Notes: generated by a model from the letters alone, not told the origin. A DNA stretch of 10,263 bases from DAOTTY01 sp034437575 (GCA_034437575.1 DAOTTY010000407.1:1-10263), one strand, 5' to 3'; shown: positions 1-6,790, counted from the first letter of the stretch. Made by a program: numbers and translations.

Positions 1-5
1 GACAT

Positions 6-1946
6 TTGCCCATAAAGAGGTCTTCGCCCGTGACGACCCAACCGCTTTACCCCGACCAACAGAAAACCCTCAGCGTTATCGTCCGCGCCTGGGACAGACG
101 CCTCCGTTTACAGCAGCTTGTCCGCTGGTTCGCCATCAGCCTGATGCCTGGCCTTGTATTCGGCCTCACACTGGCGATTATCTCGCGCTTTCGCCCGTTC
201 ATGCTCAGCGAAGACATTCTGAACTACACCCTGGCCGCTGTGGGGGCGGGTGTGGCCGCGCTGATTGTGGTGGTGGTGGTGTATCCGCGCAGTGTGCAGC
301 AGGCCGCGCAAAAGTTCGACCTGATGTTCACGCTTAACGAGCGCATTTCCACCGCGCTAGAACTCATCGGCGGCAAAATCCGCTCCAATGCGGAGTTCAC
401 CAGCCGCCAGCTAGACGACGCGGTTGCCCGTGCCCAAACCGTCAAGCCGCGTGATGTCATCCGCCTGGCTGCCCGCTGGCAAGACTGGGCGATTGTGGCG
501 CTATTGGCAGGCGTACTGACGATGCTGCTGGTGTGGCCCAACCCCACCGAAGCCGCCGTCGCGGAAGAAGCCCAGGTCAACGAGGCGATAGAAGAAGCTG
601 CCGACGACCTGCGCGACATCACCGAGCAGGTCGCCACTGACGGTGCGATCAGCGAGGCTGACCGCGAGGGCCTGCTGCGCGAACTGGACAGCAGCATCGA
701 AACGCTGGAACAGCCCGACATCACGCCGGAAGAGGCGTTCGCCACCCTTGAAGACATGGAAGCCGCCCTACAAGAGCAGGCCGACAGCATGGCCGAACAG
801 CTCCGGGCGCAGCAGCAGGCCATGACCGACGCCCGTGAAGCGCTTGAAAGCGGGATGACTGGCAGCGAAGGCGAAGCCAGTGCGAGCGAATCCGAGGCCG
901 AAGCCGGTGCGGAATCGCTGGAAGAGCAGCTTCAGGAGATGTCCGAAGCGCTTGACGGCGCGTCTGAATCCGAACAGCAGAGCATGGCCGATGCCCTGAA
1001 CGACGCTGCCGAAGCGCTCCAGCAGACGAACCCCGAAGCGGCAGAATCAATGGAAAGTGCGGCGCAGTCGCTGCAAAACGGCGATACCCCGCAGGCGCAG
1101 CAGCAGTTGGATCAGGCCCAGCAGAACTTGCAGCAGTCCCAGCAGCAAATGCAGCAGCAGCAGCAGTCCCAACAGCAAATGCAGCAGGGCGCACAGTCCG
1201 CCCAGCAGTCCCAGCAAAATTTGCAGCAGCAGCAGCAAGGCCAGCAGCAGCAGGGCCAGCAGCAGCAGCAAGGCCAGCAGCAGCAGGGCCAGCAGCAGCA
1301 AGGCCAGCAGCAGCAAGGCCAACAGCAGCAAGGCCAGCAGCAGCAAGGCCAGCAGCAGCAGGGTCAGCAAGGCCAGCAAGGCCAGCAGCAGCAGGGTCAG
1401 GAAGGCCAGCAGGGCCAGCAGCAGCAGGGTCAGCAGCAGCAAGGGCAGCAGCAGGGCCAACAAGGGCAGCAGCAGGGTCAGGGCCAGCAGGGTCAGGGCC
1501 AGCAGGGTCAGCAGCAGGGCCAACAAGGGCAGCAGGGCCAGCAGGGTCAGCCTGGAGCAGCCGCCAGCAGCAACAACTCCGCTGGGGCCGGTGATGGTGA
1601 AGGCGGGGCCAGTGAAGGCGGTTTTGCCGATGACGGTTCGCCCATCGACACGAACAACAACCCCGATGGCGAAGGTGAGCGCGAGTTTGACTCGGTATAC
1701 GCGCCGCAGCGTATCGGCGGCGAGGGCGATGACGGCTTCACGCTGGAACCGGGCGACGACAACCAACCCATGTTCGAGGGCGACTTCTCCGAGAACCCCA
1801 CCGGCGACGTGACGATTCCATATGACCAGGTATACAGCGACTACAGCGAAGACGCCCAGCAAGCCCTGGAAAACGACTACATCCCGTTAGGGCTGGAAGA
1901 CGTGGTGCGCGACTACTTCACGTCTATTGAGCCGGGGCAGGAATAG
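6..1946 (+). CDS. Three-helix membrane protein with coiled coil and long Gly/Gln-rich repeat (DUF4175/TIGR02302-like architecture)
   Basis: Function not recognised. Seen: hydrophobic helices at about residues 43-60, 76-93 and 161-177. Between the last two is a soluble stretch containing NERISTALEL, a motif style common in large membrane proteins of this layout. Residues 185-360 are acidic, alanine-rich and probably coiled coil. Residues 364-516 are Gln-rich, mostly GQQQQ/GQQ units. An acidic Gly/Asn linker leads to a well-ordered tail ending in IPLGLEDVVRDYFTSIEP, which looks conserved and functional. The layout resembles the alphaproteobacterial TIGR02302/DUF4175 family (N-terminal helices, then Gln/Gly-rich low complexity), but homology is not shown here. 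By hydrophobicity, the repeat and tail most likely lie on one side of the membrane as an envelope or scaffold domain. The start is uncertain: TTG at 6 lies at the window edge and the frame is still open upstream, so the gene may begin outside. Confidence 0.8.
   Translation: MPIKRSSPVTTQPLYPDQQKTLSVIVRAWDRRLRLQQLVRWFAISLMPGLVFGLTLAIISRFRPFMLSEDILNYTLAAVGAGVAALIVVVVVYPRSVQQAAQKFDLMFTLNERISTALELIGGKIRSNAEFTSRQLDDAVARAQTVKPRDVIRLAARWQDWAIVALLAGVLTMLLVWPNPTEAAVAEEAQVNEAIEEAADDLRDITEQVATDGAISEADREGLLRELDSSIETLEQPDITPEEAFATLEDMEAALQEQADSMAEQLRAQQQAMTDAREALESGMTGSEGEASASESEAEAGAESLEEQLQEMSEALDGASESEQQSMADALNDAAEALQQTNPEAAESMESAAQSLQNGDTPQAQQQLDQAQQNLQQSQQQMQQQQQSQQQMQQGAQSAQQSQQNLQQQQQGQQQQGQQQQQGQQQQGQQQQGQQQQGQQQQGQQQQGQQQQGQQGQQGQQQQGQEGQQGQQQQGQQQQGQQQGQQGQQQGQGQQGQGQQGQQQGQQGQQGQQGQPGAAASSNNSAGAGDGEGGASEGGFADDGSPIDTNNNPDGEGEREFDSVYAPQRIGGEGDDGFTLEPGDDNQPMFEGDFSENPTGDVTIPYDQVYSDYSEDAQQALENDYIPLGLEDVVRDYFTSIEPGQE
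1236..1550 (+). repeat. Intragenic Gln/Gly minisatellite, 15-bp core unit
   Basis: About 300 bases inside the first gene are near-tandem copies of a 15-base unit (GGCCAGCAGCAGCAA or a close variant) encoding GQQQQ. Toward the 3' side these give way to 9- and 12-base units encoding GQQ and GQQQ. Glutamine is mostly CAG, often with CAA as the last codon of a unit. All units are multiples of three, so gain or loss of units keeps the frame. The array has no stops in several other frames, which produces long spurious reading frames on both strands. Confidence 0.9.
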
Positions 1947-1979
1947 GCCAATTGTGGCCCGTTGTGCATTATGGCTACG

Positions 1980-2130
1980 GTAACTGCTCACCCCAACCCG
2001 AACGGGCTTGCAGCCCTGGAAGAGAGGCTTAAACAGTGGCACTTGCCTCCCCCCTCGCCTAGCCGCGCAGCGGCGGTCAGGCGAGGGCGTGTGCATTATG
2101 CCCACGTACACCCGGTGGCTGAGTCGTTAC
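1980..2130. repeat. MITE-like / structured intergenic repeat, copy A
   Basis: This 151-base element begins GTAACTGCTCA (1980-1990) and ends TGAGTCGTTAC (2120-2130). The ends are imperfect inverted repeats, matching at 9 of 11 positions when one is reverse complemented. The same two end sequences delimit copy B at 9927-10082. Inside are a short hairpin (GGGCT-tgc-AGCCC, 2004-2016) and a larger one: 9-base arms CCCTCGCCT (2052-2060) and AGGCGAGGG (2079-2087) enclosing GCCGC-gca-GCGGC (2062-2074). There is no coding potential. It fills the gap between the end of the first gene and the stop of the minus-strand gene, where its hairpins might also act in transcript termination or stability. No clear target-site duplication is visible. 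Confidence 0.65.
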
Positions 2131-2132
2131 GC

Positions 2133-2903
2133 CTAAGTCTTGTTTTCCAGCAGTGACCGCTGCGGGAACACAAGCTGCGACTTGTTCGTTTGCCCGCGCT
2201 GCAACAGAATGCGGTTGGCCCGCTCAAAGTCGTTGTGCAGGTCATAGATGTTATTCGTTTGAATGCCGGACGGCTCCAGGTGGAACGTTACAAACGTGAC
2301 GCTGTAAACGCCTGCTGCCATCACCATCCACTGTGGCGGGCGCAGCACAACCCGCGCTACACCCACTTTCACCTTCTCCATCCCCCACAGCGCCTTCAAC
2401 AGCCCACCGATGCGGTGCAAATCGGGGCGTGTGCCACCGCCCATCAGGGGGGTTGGCTGGCGGTGCAGGTAGATGACATAATTAACCGGGCGAGCCTCGA
2501 AGTGTTCGCGCAAAAACTCGGTCTTGCCAGAGCGTGACGCGGGCTTCCAACCGTCGTTATTGGGGTTGCGGGCCAGGATGCGCTCAATGATGGCGCGTTG
2601 TTCGCTGTAGTGGGCGTAAATGGCATTAAACTGGGCGCGGCTAATCTGGCGCTCGGCGTACTCTTTGGCAATAACCTGCATCTTCTCGCGGATGCGGCGC
2701 AGGCGCTCCTGGGGGGATTGCGGTTCCGACGGGTGGCTGGGCGGCGGCGTGCTGGCTGGTGAAACGGGCAGCTTGCGGTCCACGGGGCGTGCCGGGCGTT
2801 GCGGGCGCAGGGGCGACGACCTGTCTTTTTCGGGGGGCACGGAGTTGCTCACGGGTTGTCCCTGTGACGGTATAACATAATCGTTACAGGTTGATGATAG
2901 CAT
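2133..2903 (-). CDS. Conserved-looking hypothetical protein with Pro-rich N-terminus
   Basis: Not recognised. Seen (numbering from the ATG at 2903): residues 20-65 are Pro/Ser/Arg-rich and probably disordered. Residues 66-113 form a charged amphipathic helical segment (QERLRRIREK to IERILARNP). Residues 138-235 look like a folded alpha/beta domain with strands such as VNYVIYLH, a segment RPPQWMVMAAGVYSVTFVTFHLEPSG, and a closing helix NDFERANRILLQRG. There is no signal peptide or convincing membrane helix, so it is probably cytosolic. The true start is more likely GTG at 2850-2852 (residue 18): AGGGA (2859-2863 on plus) sits 6 bases before it, and the first 17 codons lie in AT-richer, promoter-like DNA. 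This would give 239 residues. The gene diverges from the alginate-lyase-like gene and ends directly against repeat copy A. Confidence 0.7.
   Translation of the reverse strand: MLSSTCNDYVIPSQGQPVSNSVPPEKDRSSPLRPQRPARPVDRKLPVSPASTPPPSHPSEPQSPQERLRRIREKMQVIAKEYAERQISRAQFNAIYAHYSEQRAIIERILARNPNNDGWKPASRSGKTEFLREHFEARPVNYVIYLHRQPTPLMGGGTRPDLHRIGGLLKALWGMEKVKVGVARVVLRPPQWMVMAAGVYSVTFVTFHLEPSGIQTNNIYDLHNDFERANRILLQRGQTNKSQLVFPQRSLLENKT
2859..2863 (-). promoter_or_regulatory. Ribosome binding site favouring a GTG start at 2852
   Basis: On the minus strand AGGGA is followed by six bases and then GTG, in frame with the 2133-2903 reading frame. The ATG at 2903 has no comparable purine-rich site upstream. 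This decides for the shorter protein, but it is a sequence judgement only. Confidence 0.5.
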
Positions 2904-2928
2904 AGAACCGGATGCCGCAAAACTTGGC

Positions 2929-2934
2929 TATAAT
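2929..2934 (+). promoter_or_regulatory. -10 element TATAAT, possibly for a leaderless mRNA
   Basis: A perfect TATAAT lies nine bases before the ATG at 2943. Transcription would begin at or within a base or two of that ATG, and no Shine-Dalgarno sequence is present in between, so the transcript could be leaderless. No good -35 hexamer is visible at the normal spacing. If translation instead starts at the later ATG (3084), this would be an ordinary promoter with a leader of about 140 bases. Confidence 0.45.
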
Positions 2935-2942
2935 GGCAATTC

Positions 2943-3905
2943 ATGAAACCAAACCAAACCCTAACGTTCTTCATGTTTGAACCCACACATTACGGATTGT
3001 TTTTCACCAAACATCATACCCACACGGCCCGATCTAACCGCAGCCGGAAGCCGTTTGAGGGCGCGATTGCGTTACTGGCCACCATGCAGCCCACCCCACT
3101 GTTAGATGACCTGCTGGTGAGTGGCCTGCGTCACCGCTTTGAGGACGACACCGCAGCGGCTCATCATGGTGTTGAGCGTATGCTGCGCGAGAGCGGCGCG
3201 TTGGGCCTGCCGGGGGGCATCAGCTATGTGGAGGCGTGCATGGTCACGATTGGTGTGGGCCAGGCGTTTGAAATGCTGCGCGACGGCTTCCCGGCAGCGC
3301 TGCACGACCGCTGGCTGGCCGCCTATACCCAACAGGCCGAATCGCTGGTCAATGCAGACGAGGGCGGGGCACGCCTGCTGCACACCATCTGGCGGGGGGC
3401 GCTGCGGGTGGCGGCGGGCGTGGTGCTGGAACGCGACGATCTGTTTGAGGACGGCGTGCGAGACTTCAAAGCGGTGATTAACAGCGAGATTCACCCTGAA
3501 GGCTACCTGCCCGCGCTGGTGGAAAAGAGCGAGGGCGGCGCACTAGAGCGGCAACTGCTGGCCGCGAAAGGGTTGGCGCTCACGGCAGAGGCGGCGACCC
3601 ACGCTGGAACCGACCTGTGGGCGCACGAGGTGCGGGGCATCAGTGCGAAGACGGCGGCTATCTACGCGGCGGCCTACTACGAGTACCGTGACAGATGGCC
3701 CTGGGACGAACCGCCTACCCCTGACGACAATGAGGCCATGTTCAAAGCGCACGCGGGCGTTTTCGAGATGCTTAACCGCCACCTGCGCCCGGATGTGCTG
3801 CGCGACACGCTGGTTAAGCTGCGCCCGGTGATGGATGTGACGGGCGGCAGCCTGACCACACTCACGCATGGGGTAGTAATGCGGCGCGGCCTGTTCGGGC
3901 GGTGA
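2943..3905 (+). CDS. Alginate-lyase-like (PF05426-type) alpha-helical protein
   Basis: Probable member of the alginate lyase / (alpha/alpha)-toroid lyase superfamily, recognised by pattern. Residues 171-226 (DFKAVINSEIHPEGYLP, then ALERQLLAAKGLALTAEAA, then AGTDLW) follow the family's 'DG.lp.E..R...Y...al..L...Ae....G.DL' pattern. They are followed by a helix ending YRDRWPW (about 247-254) and a C-terminal GGSLTTLTHG (301-310). The usual NNH/W catalytic segment is not evident; the matching region reads NADEGGARLLHTIW (137-150), so activity is doubtful. No signal peptide is present, unusual for a family acting outside the cell. The start is ambiguous: the first 47 codons are AT-richer and weakly protein-like, and ATG at 3084 (residue 48) would give 273 residues. 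Neither start has a clear ribosome site. The gene diverges from the hypothetical gene on its left. Confidence 0.6.
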   Translation: MKPNQTLTFFMFEPTHYGLFFTKHHTHTARSNRSRKPFEGAIALLATMQPTPLLDDLLVSGLRHRFEDDTAAAHHGVERMLRESGALGLPGGISYVEACMVTIGVGQAFEMLRDGFPAALHDRWLAAYTQQAESLVNADEGGARLLHTIWRGALRVAAGVVLERDDLFEDGVRDFKAVINSEIHPEGYLPALVEKSEGGALERQLLAAKGLALTAEAATHAGTDLWAHEVRGISAKTAAIYAAAYYEYRDRWPWDEPPTPDDNEAMFKAHAGVFEMLNRHLRPDVLRDTLVKLRPVMDVTGGSLTTLTHGVVMRRGLFGR

Positions 3906-3971
3906 GGGGGCACAGCGGGTCTTATTCCTGGTGCCGCAAGGTTTTCGGTGGTTACGCCAAGAGCATGATTC

Positions 3972-3987
3972 GGTTGGCGTGCCAACC
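3972..3987. repeat. Short perfect palindrome downstream of the lyase-like gene
   Basis: GGTTGGC-gt-GCCAACC has 7-base arms separated by two bases. It lies in the 230-base gap between the lyase-like gene and the lipoprotein gene. There is no U-tract, so it is a poor intrinsic terminator. A dimeric-regulator operator is possible but unsupported. Confidence 0.35.
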
Positions 3988-4042
3988 CCCGGCGATTGAT
4001 GTTCGCAGCAGGCTGAAAGAGGCCATCGCGTGCCGTTGCGTG

Positions 4043-4071
4043 TTATCAGATGCGCCCGCCCCACCTATAAT
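4043..4071 (+). promoter_or_regulatory. Sigma70-like promoter for the lipoprotein/MFS pair
   Basis: TTATCA (4043-4048), a 17-base spacer, then a perfect TATAAT (4066-4071). Spacing is optimal, and the -35 matches consensus at 4 of 6 positions. Predicted transcription start is near 4078, leaving a leader of about 58 bases before the GTG at 4136. The 9-base word TTATCAGAT that begins at the -35 recurs at 4102-4110 in the leader. Confidence 0.6.
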
Positions 4072-4120
4072 GAGACCCGGACGGCCACCACGCCGTACAC
4101 CTTATCAGATCGACAATATC

Positions 4121-4126
4121 AAGGGA
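4121..4126 (+). promoter_or_regulatory. Ribosome binding site supporting the GTG start at 4136
   Basis: AAGGGA lies nine bases before the GTG. The GTG start gives a complete lipoprotein signal peptide, so this start is well supported. Confidence 0.6.
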
Positions 4127-4135
4127 TGACAACCT

Positions 4136-4957
4136 GTGCGACGACTGCTGCTTATCATAACGATGCTGGCCACTGCGGGCGTGCTGGCGGCCTGTGGCGG
4201 CAATCAGGCGGAAGCGCCCGAACCGCTGGACGCGCTCAACGAGGCGGCGGTGTTCTTCCAGACGGCGGAGAGCTTCAAAATTGAAGTGCTGCAAGAAGGT
4301 GCCCCCTACTTCATTGAAACCGACGTGACCGAGGGCGCACTGCGCTTCCAGCGGGCGACGATTGATTATCAAGCGCCTGATACGCTCCAGGGGGATGTGC
4401 GGGCGTCTGTGTTTGGAGCGCCGTTCCCGTTTGGTGTGCTGGCACGGGGCACAACACAGTGGGTGCGCTTGCCGGGTATCGGCTGGACGAGTTCGTATGT
4501 GTTTGCGCCGGGGTTTAATCCCCAGGATTTAATTGCCGCAGAGAAGGGCTTCCAGGCGGCGCTGGGTGCCCTGCTAGACATTGAAATGGTCGGGCCAGAT
4601 GACATCAATGGTGTGCCTGTCTATCACATGACGGGCCGGGCCGACGGGGCCATCATGCGCGATTTACTGGTGGGCCTGCTGGAAGTGGAAGGCGAGGTGC
4701 TGGTGGATGTCTACGTCCAGCGTGAGGATAATATGCCGGTGCGCCTGATTATCACCATGCCCAACACTGAAACCGAACAGGTGCCAGAGCCGACACGCTG
4801 GGTGGTGGATGTGTACGACTTTGACCAACCTGTGACCATTGACGGGCCGGAGTTGGGCGACCCCGGCGCGATTGTCACGGCTGAGCCAGTCGAGGCGACA
4901 GAAGCGGTTGGGGCACAGCCAGATGCGTCTGCTGTGACTGAGGAGGCCAACGGGTAA
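4136..4957 (+). CDS. LppX/LprAFG-family (LprG-like) lipoprotein
   Basis: Secreted, lipid-anchored protein with a lipobox LAAC (residues 17-20) after a short signal peptide; the lipidated residue would be Cys20, followed by Gly-Gly. The mature part has the all-beta, LolA-like pattern of the LppX_LprAFG family (PF07161). The segment at about 127-170 (FNPQDLI, a helix, then INGVPVYHMTGRAD) matches by eye the LprG segment containing YDPAQVL and INGQNTIRISGKV. It is followed by a VDVYVQREDNMPVRL strand pair, again as in LprG. Known for mycobacterial members: a hydrophobic pocket binds acylated lipids and works with a neighbouring MFS exporter. Residues 245-273 form an acidic Ala/Glu-rich tail. The gene lies 69-117 bases upstream of an MFS gene on the same strand, consistent with an operon. 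Lipid binding is inferred from family and context. Confidence 0.8.
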   Translation: MRRLLLIITMLATAGVLAACGGNQAEAPEPLDALNEAAVFFQTAESFKIEVLQEGAPYFIETDVTEGALRFQRATIDYQAPDTLQGDVRASVFGAPFPFGVLARGTTQWVRLPGIGWTSSYVFAPGFNPQDLIAAEKGFQAALGALLDIEMVGPDDINGVPVYHMTGRADGAIMRDLLVGLLEVEGEVLVDVYVQREDNMPVRLIITMPNTETEQVPEPTRWVVDVYDFDQPVTIDGPELGDPGAIVTAEPVEATEAVGAQPDASAVTEEANG

Positions 4958-4966
4958 TTCGCCAGT

Positions 4967-4986
4967 GGACGCGCTTTTGCACGTCC
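4967..4986 (+). other. Intercistronic hairpin between lipoprotein and MFS genes
   Basis: GGACGCGC-tttt-GCACGTCC folds into a stem with one mismatch directly after the lipoprotein stop. There is no U-tract after it, so full termination is unlikely. It could stabilise the upstream message or lower expression of the downstream gene. Confidence 0.3.
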
Positions 4987-5026
4987 CCGCAAAAATATTA
5001 CACACAGCGTAGGGGCGACTCATGAG

Positions 5027-6790
5027 TTGCCCACACAAGCCTTGACCCCAACACGGAGACGACCCATCACCATTATGACAAACATCCCTGCCACGCCCCA
5101 ACGCGACTTTAACCCCTGGCTGGTCATCGCCTTTATCGCCATCCCGGTTTTTGTGGGCAGCCTGGACCTGACCGTCGTCAGCGCCTTTCTGCCGGAACTC
5201 ATTTTGGAACTGGAACTGCCGCTGCAAACCTACACCGACGACACGTCCTGGGTGCTGGGCGGCTACCTGCTGGCCTACACCGTCAGCCTCACGTTCACAG
5301 GCCGCCTGAGTGACCTGATCGGGCGGCGGGCCGTGTATATCGGCTGCCTGATTGTGTTCATCATCGGCAGTGTGTTGGTGGCCGTGGCCCAGGGCGCACC
5401 GAGCGACTTCCTCAACAACATGCTGCGCCGCTACGCCGGAATCCGCCCCGACCCGGCGGTGATTGATCTGGTGGCCGTCGTGATTGCGCGTGTGGTTCAG
5501 GCGTTGGGGGCGGGGGGGCTAGTCCCGGTGAGTTTGGCGCTGGTCAGTGATATGTTCCCGCCAGAGCGCCGCGCCCAGCCGTTGGGCCTCATCGGTGCGC
5601 TGGATACACTCGGTTGGGTGTTAGGGCACCTGTACGGCGGGCTGGTGCTGCAAATCCCGGTGCCAACGGCGTTTGCGCGGTTGGTCGGCCACACCGTCGT
5701 CCCCCTGGCCGATAACCCCGGCATGGCGCAAATGCCCTGGCAGTTCTTGTTTTGGATGAACGTGCCGCTGACGCTGATTGCGCTGGTGGCGGTGCTGTAC
5801 GGCCTGCGTAACGTAGAAATGCAGCGCAGCGGGGGCCGCTTCGACTATCCGGGGACGGCGCTGCTGGTGGGTGGGTTGATTGCGCTCAATGTGGGGCTGG
5901 GTGCCAATATCGACGTGGCGGGCACTTCCACATTTGAGGACATCAACCGCCTGCCCGCCAACTGGTACTACTGGGTGACGGCGGCAGCCGTCGCGTTGGC
6001 GCTGTTCGTCGTGGTAGAAACCCGCGTTAAAGACCCGCTCATTACGCCCAAGCTGTTCCGGCAGCGCGGTTTTAACGCCGGCTCGCTCACCAATGTATTC
6101 GTTGGCTTTTGCCTGACCATTGGCCTCGTCGCCGTGCCGATTCTGGTCAACATCCGCCAGGAAAGCCCGGACGACATCCGGCAGGCGGCGCTGCAAGCAG
6201 GCGTGCTGCTGAGTGCGCTCACCGTGCCGATGGCCATTGCGACAGTGCCTGGCGGCTGGCTGAGTGACCGCTTCGGCTACCGGGTGACCACCTTCACTGG
6301 ACTCATCACGGCGGCGGTGGGGTTTGTGCTTATCTGGCAAACATGGCAGTTGGGCATCAGCAACCAGTGGATTGCACTGCACGAGGCGGTTGTCGGCATT
6401 GGGCTAGGGATTACCTTTGCCCCCATCAGTGCCAGCGTGATTAACGCGGCTGATGACCGTGACCGGGGCATTGCGTCAGCATTGGTGTTGGTGCTGCGCC
6501 TGGTGGGCATGACGCTGGCCGTCACGGTGCTGTCTACCTATGCGCTGGCAGAGGTCAACCGGCGTGCAGAAGTCATCCTGGGGCCAGAGGCCGCCGCTGA
6601 CATCTACGCCTATGCCCAGACGTATGCCGAAATCACGGTGGGGGTCCTGGCGCAGTTGGGCCTGATTGGTGCGGGGGTCGCGCTGGTCGGGTTAATCCCG
6701 GCGGGCTTTCTATCTGGGCGGGCGGCTGTCGTCACAACGGGGGATGGCACCGCCACTCAGGAAATGGCCCGCACTCCCGGCGGGGACTGA
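5027..6790 (+). CDS. MFS drug/lipid exporter, DHA2-type (14 helices), P55/Rv1410-like by context
   Basis: Inner-membrane, proton-driven exporter of the major facilitator superfamily. Seen (numbering from TTG at 5027): helix 1 with SLDLTVVSAFLP (45-56), motif A GRLSDLIGRR (92-101) after helix 2, motif B-like ARVVQALGAGGLVP (154-167), and a second motif A-like PGGWLSDRFGYR (408-419). The hydrophobic pattern fits 14 helices. Odd points: motif C, usually G..xGPxxGG, reads GWVLGHLYGG (196-205) with His for Pro. Loops at about 123-145 and 208-236 are longer than usual. The start is ambiguous: TTG at 5027 has AGGGG 11 bases upstream, while ATG at 5075 (571 residues) fits common N-termini but its nearest GGAG lies 16 bases away. 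Its pairing with an LprG-like lipoprotein suggests lipid export; simple drug efflux is the alternative. Confidence 0.85.
   Translation: MPTQALTPTRRRPITIMTNIPATPQRDFNPWLVIAFIAIPVFVGSLDLTVVSAFLPELILELELPLQTYTDDTSWVLGGYLLAYTVSLTFTGRLSDLIGRRAVYIGCLIVFIIGSVLVAVAQGAPSDFLNNMLRRYAGIRPDPAVIDLVAVVIARVVQALGAGGLVPVSLALVSDMFPPERRAQPLGLIGALDTLGWVLGHLYGGLVLQIPVPTAFARLVGHTVVPLADNPGMAQMPWQFLFWMNVPLTLIALVAVLYGLRNVEMQRSGGRFDYPGTALLVGGLIALNVGLGANIDVAGTSTFEDINRLPANWYYWVTAAAVALALFVVVETRVKDPLITPKLFRQRGFNAGSLTNVFVGFCLTIGLVAVPILVNIRQESPDDIRQAALQAGVLLSALTVPMAIATVPGGWLSDRFGYRVTTFTGLITAAVGFVLIWQTWQLGISNQWIALHEAVVGIGLGITFAPISASVINAADDRDRGIASALVLVLRLVGMTLAVTVLSTYALAEVNRRAEVILGPEAAADIYAYAQTYAEITVGVLAQLGLIGAGVALVGLIPAGFLSGRAAVVTTGDGTATQEMARTPGGD

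Noticed and set aside
1236..1550. Possible CRISPR-like array.
   Set aside because: Units are contiguous without unique spacers and lie in frame within a gene; this is a coding minisatellite.
1047..1862. Long open frames in other frames and on the minus strand across the repeat (Ser/Lys-rich and Leu/Ala-rich products).
   Set aside because: The CAG/GGC repeat contains no stop codons in these frames; the products are pure low complexity and overlap a convincing gene.
1975..2136. CTA on both sides of copy A as a 3-base target-site duplication.
   Set aside because: Three bases are easily matched by chance, and copy B shows no equivalent duplication.
4976..5001. Possible separate promoter before the MFS gene (TTTGCA and TATTAC).
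   Set aside because: The spacer is only 14 bases; the gene is better explained as second in an operon.
5621..6382. 253-aa minus-strand frame inside the MFS gene.
   Set aside because: His/Gln/Arg-rich composition typical of the antisense of a GC-rich membrane protein gene; no domain or ribosome site.
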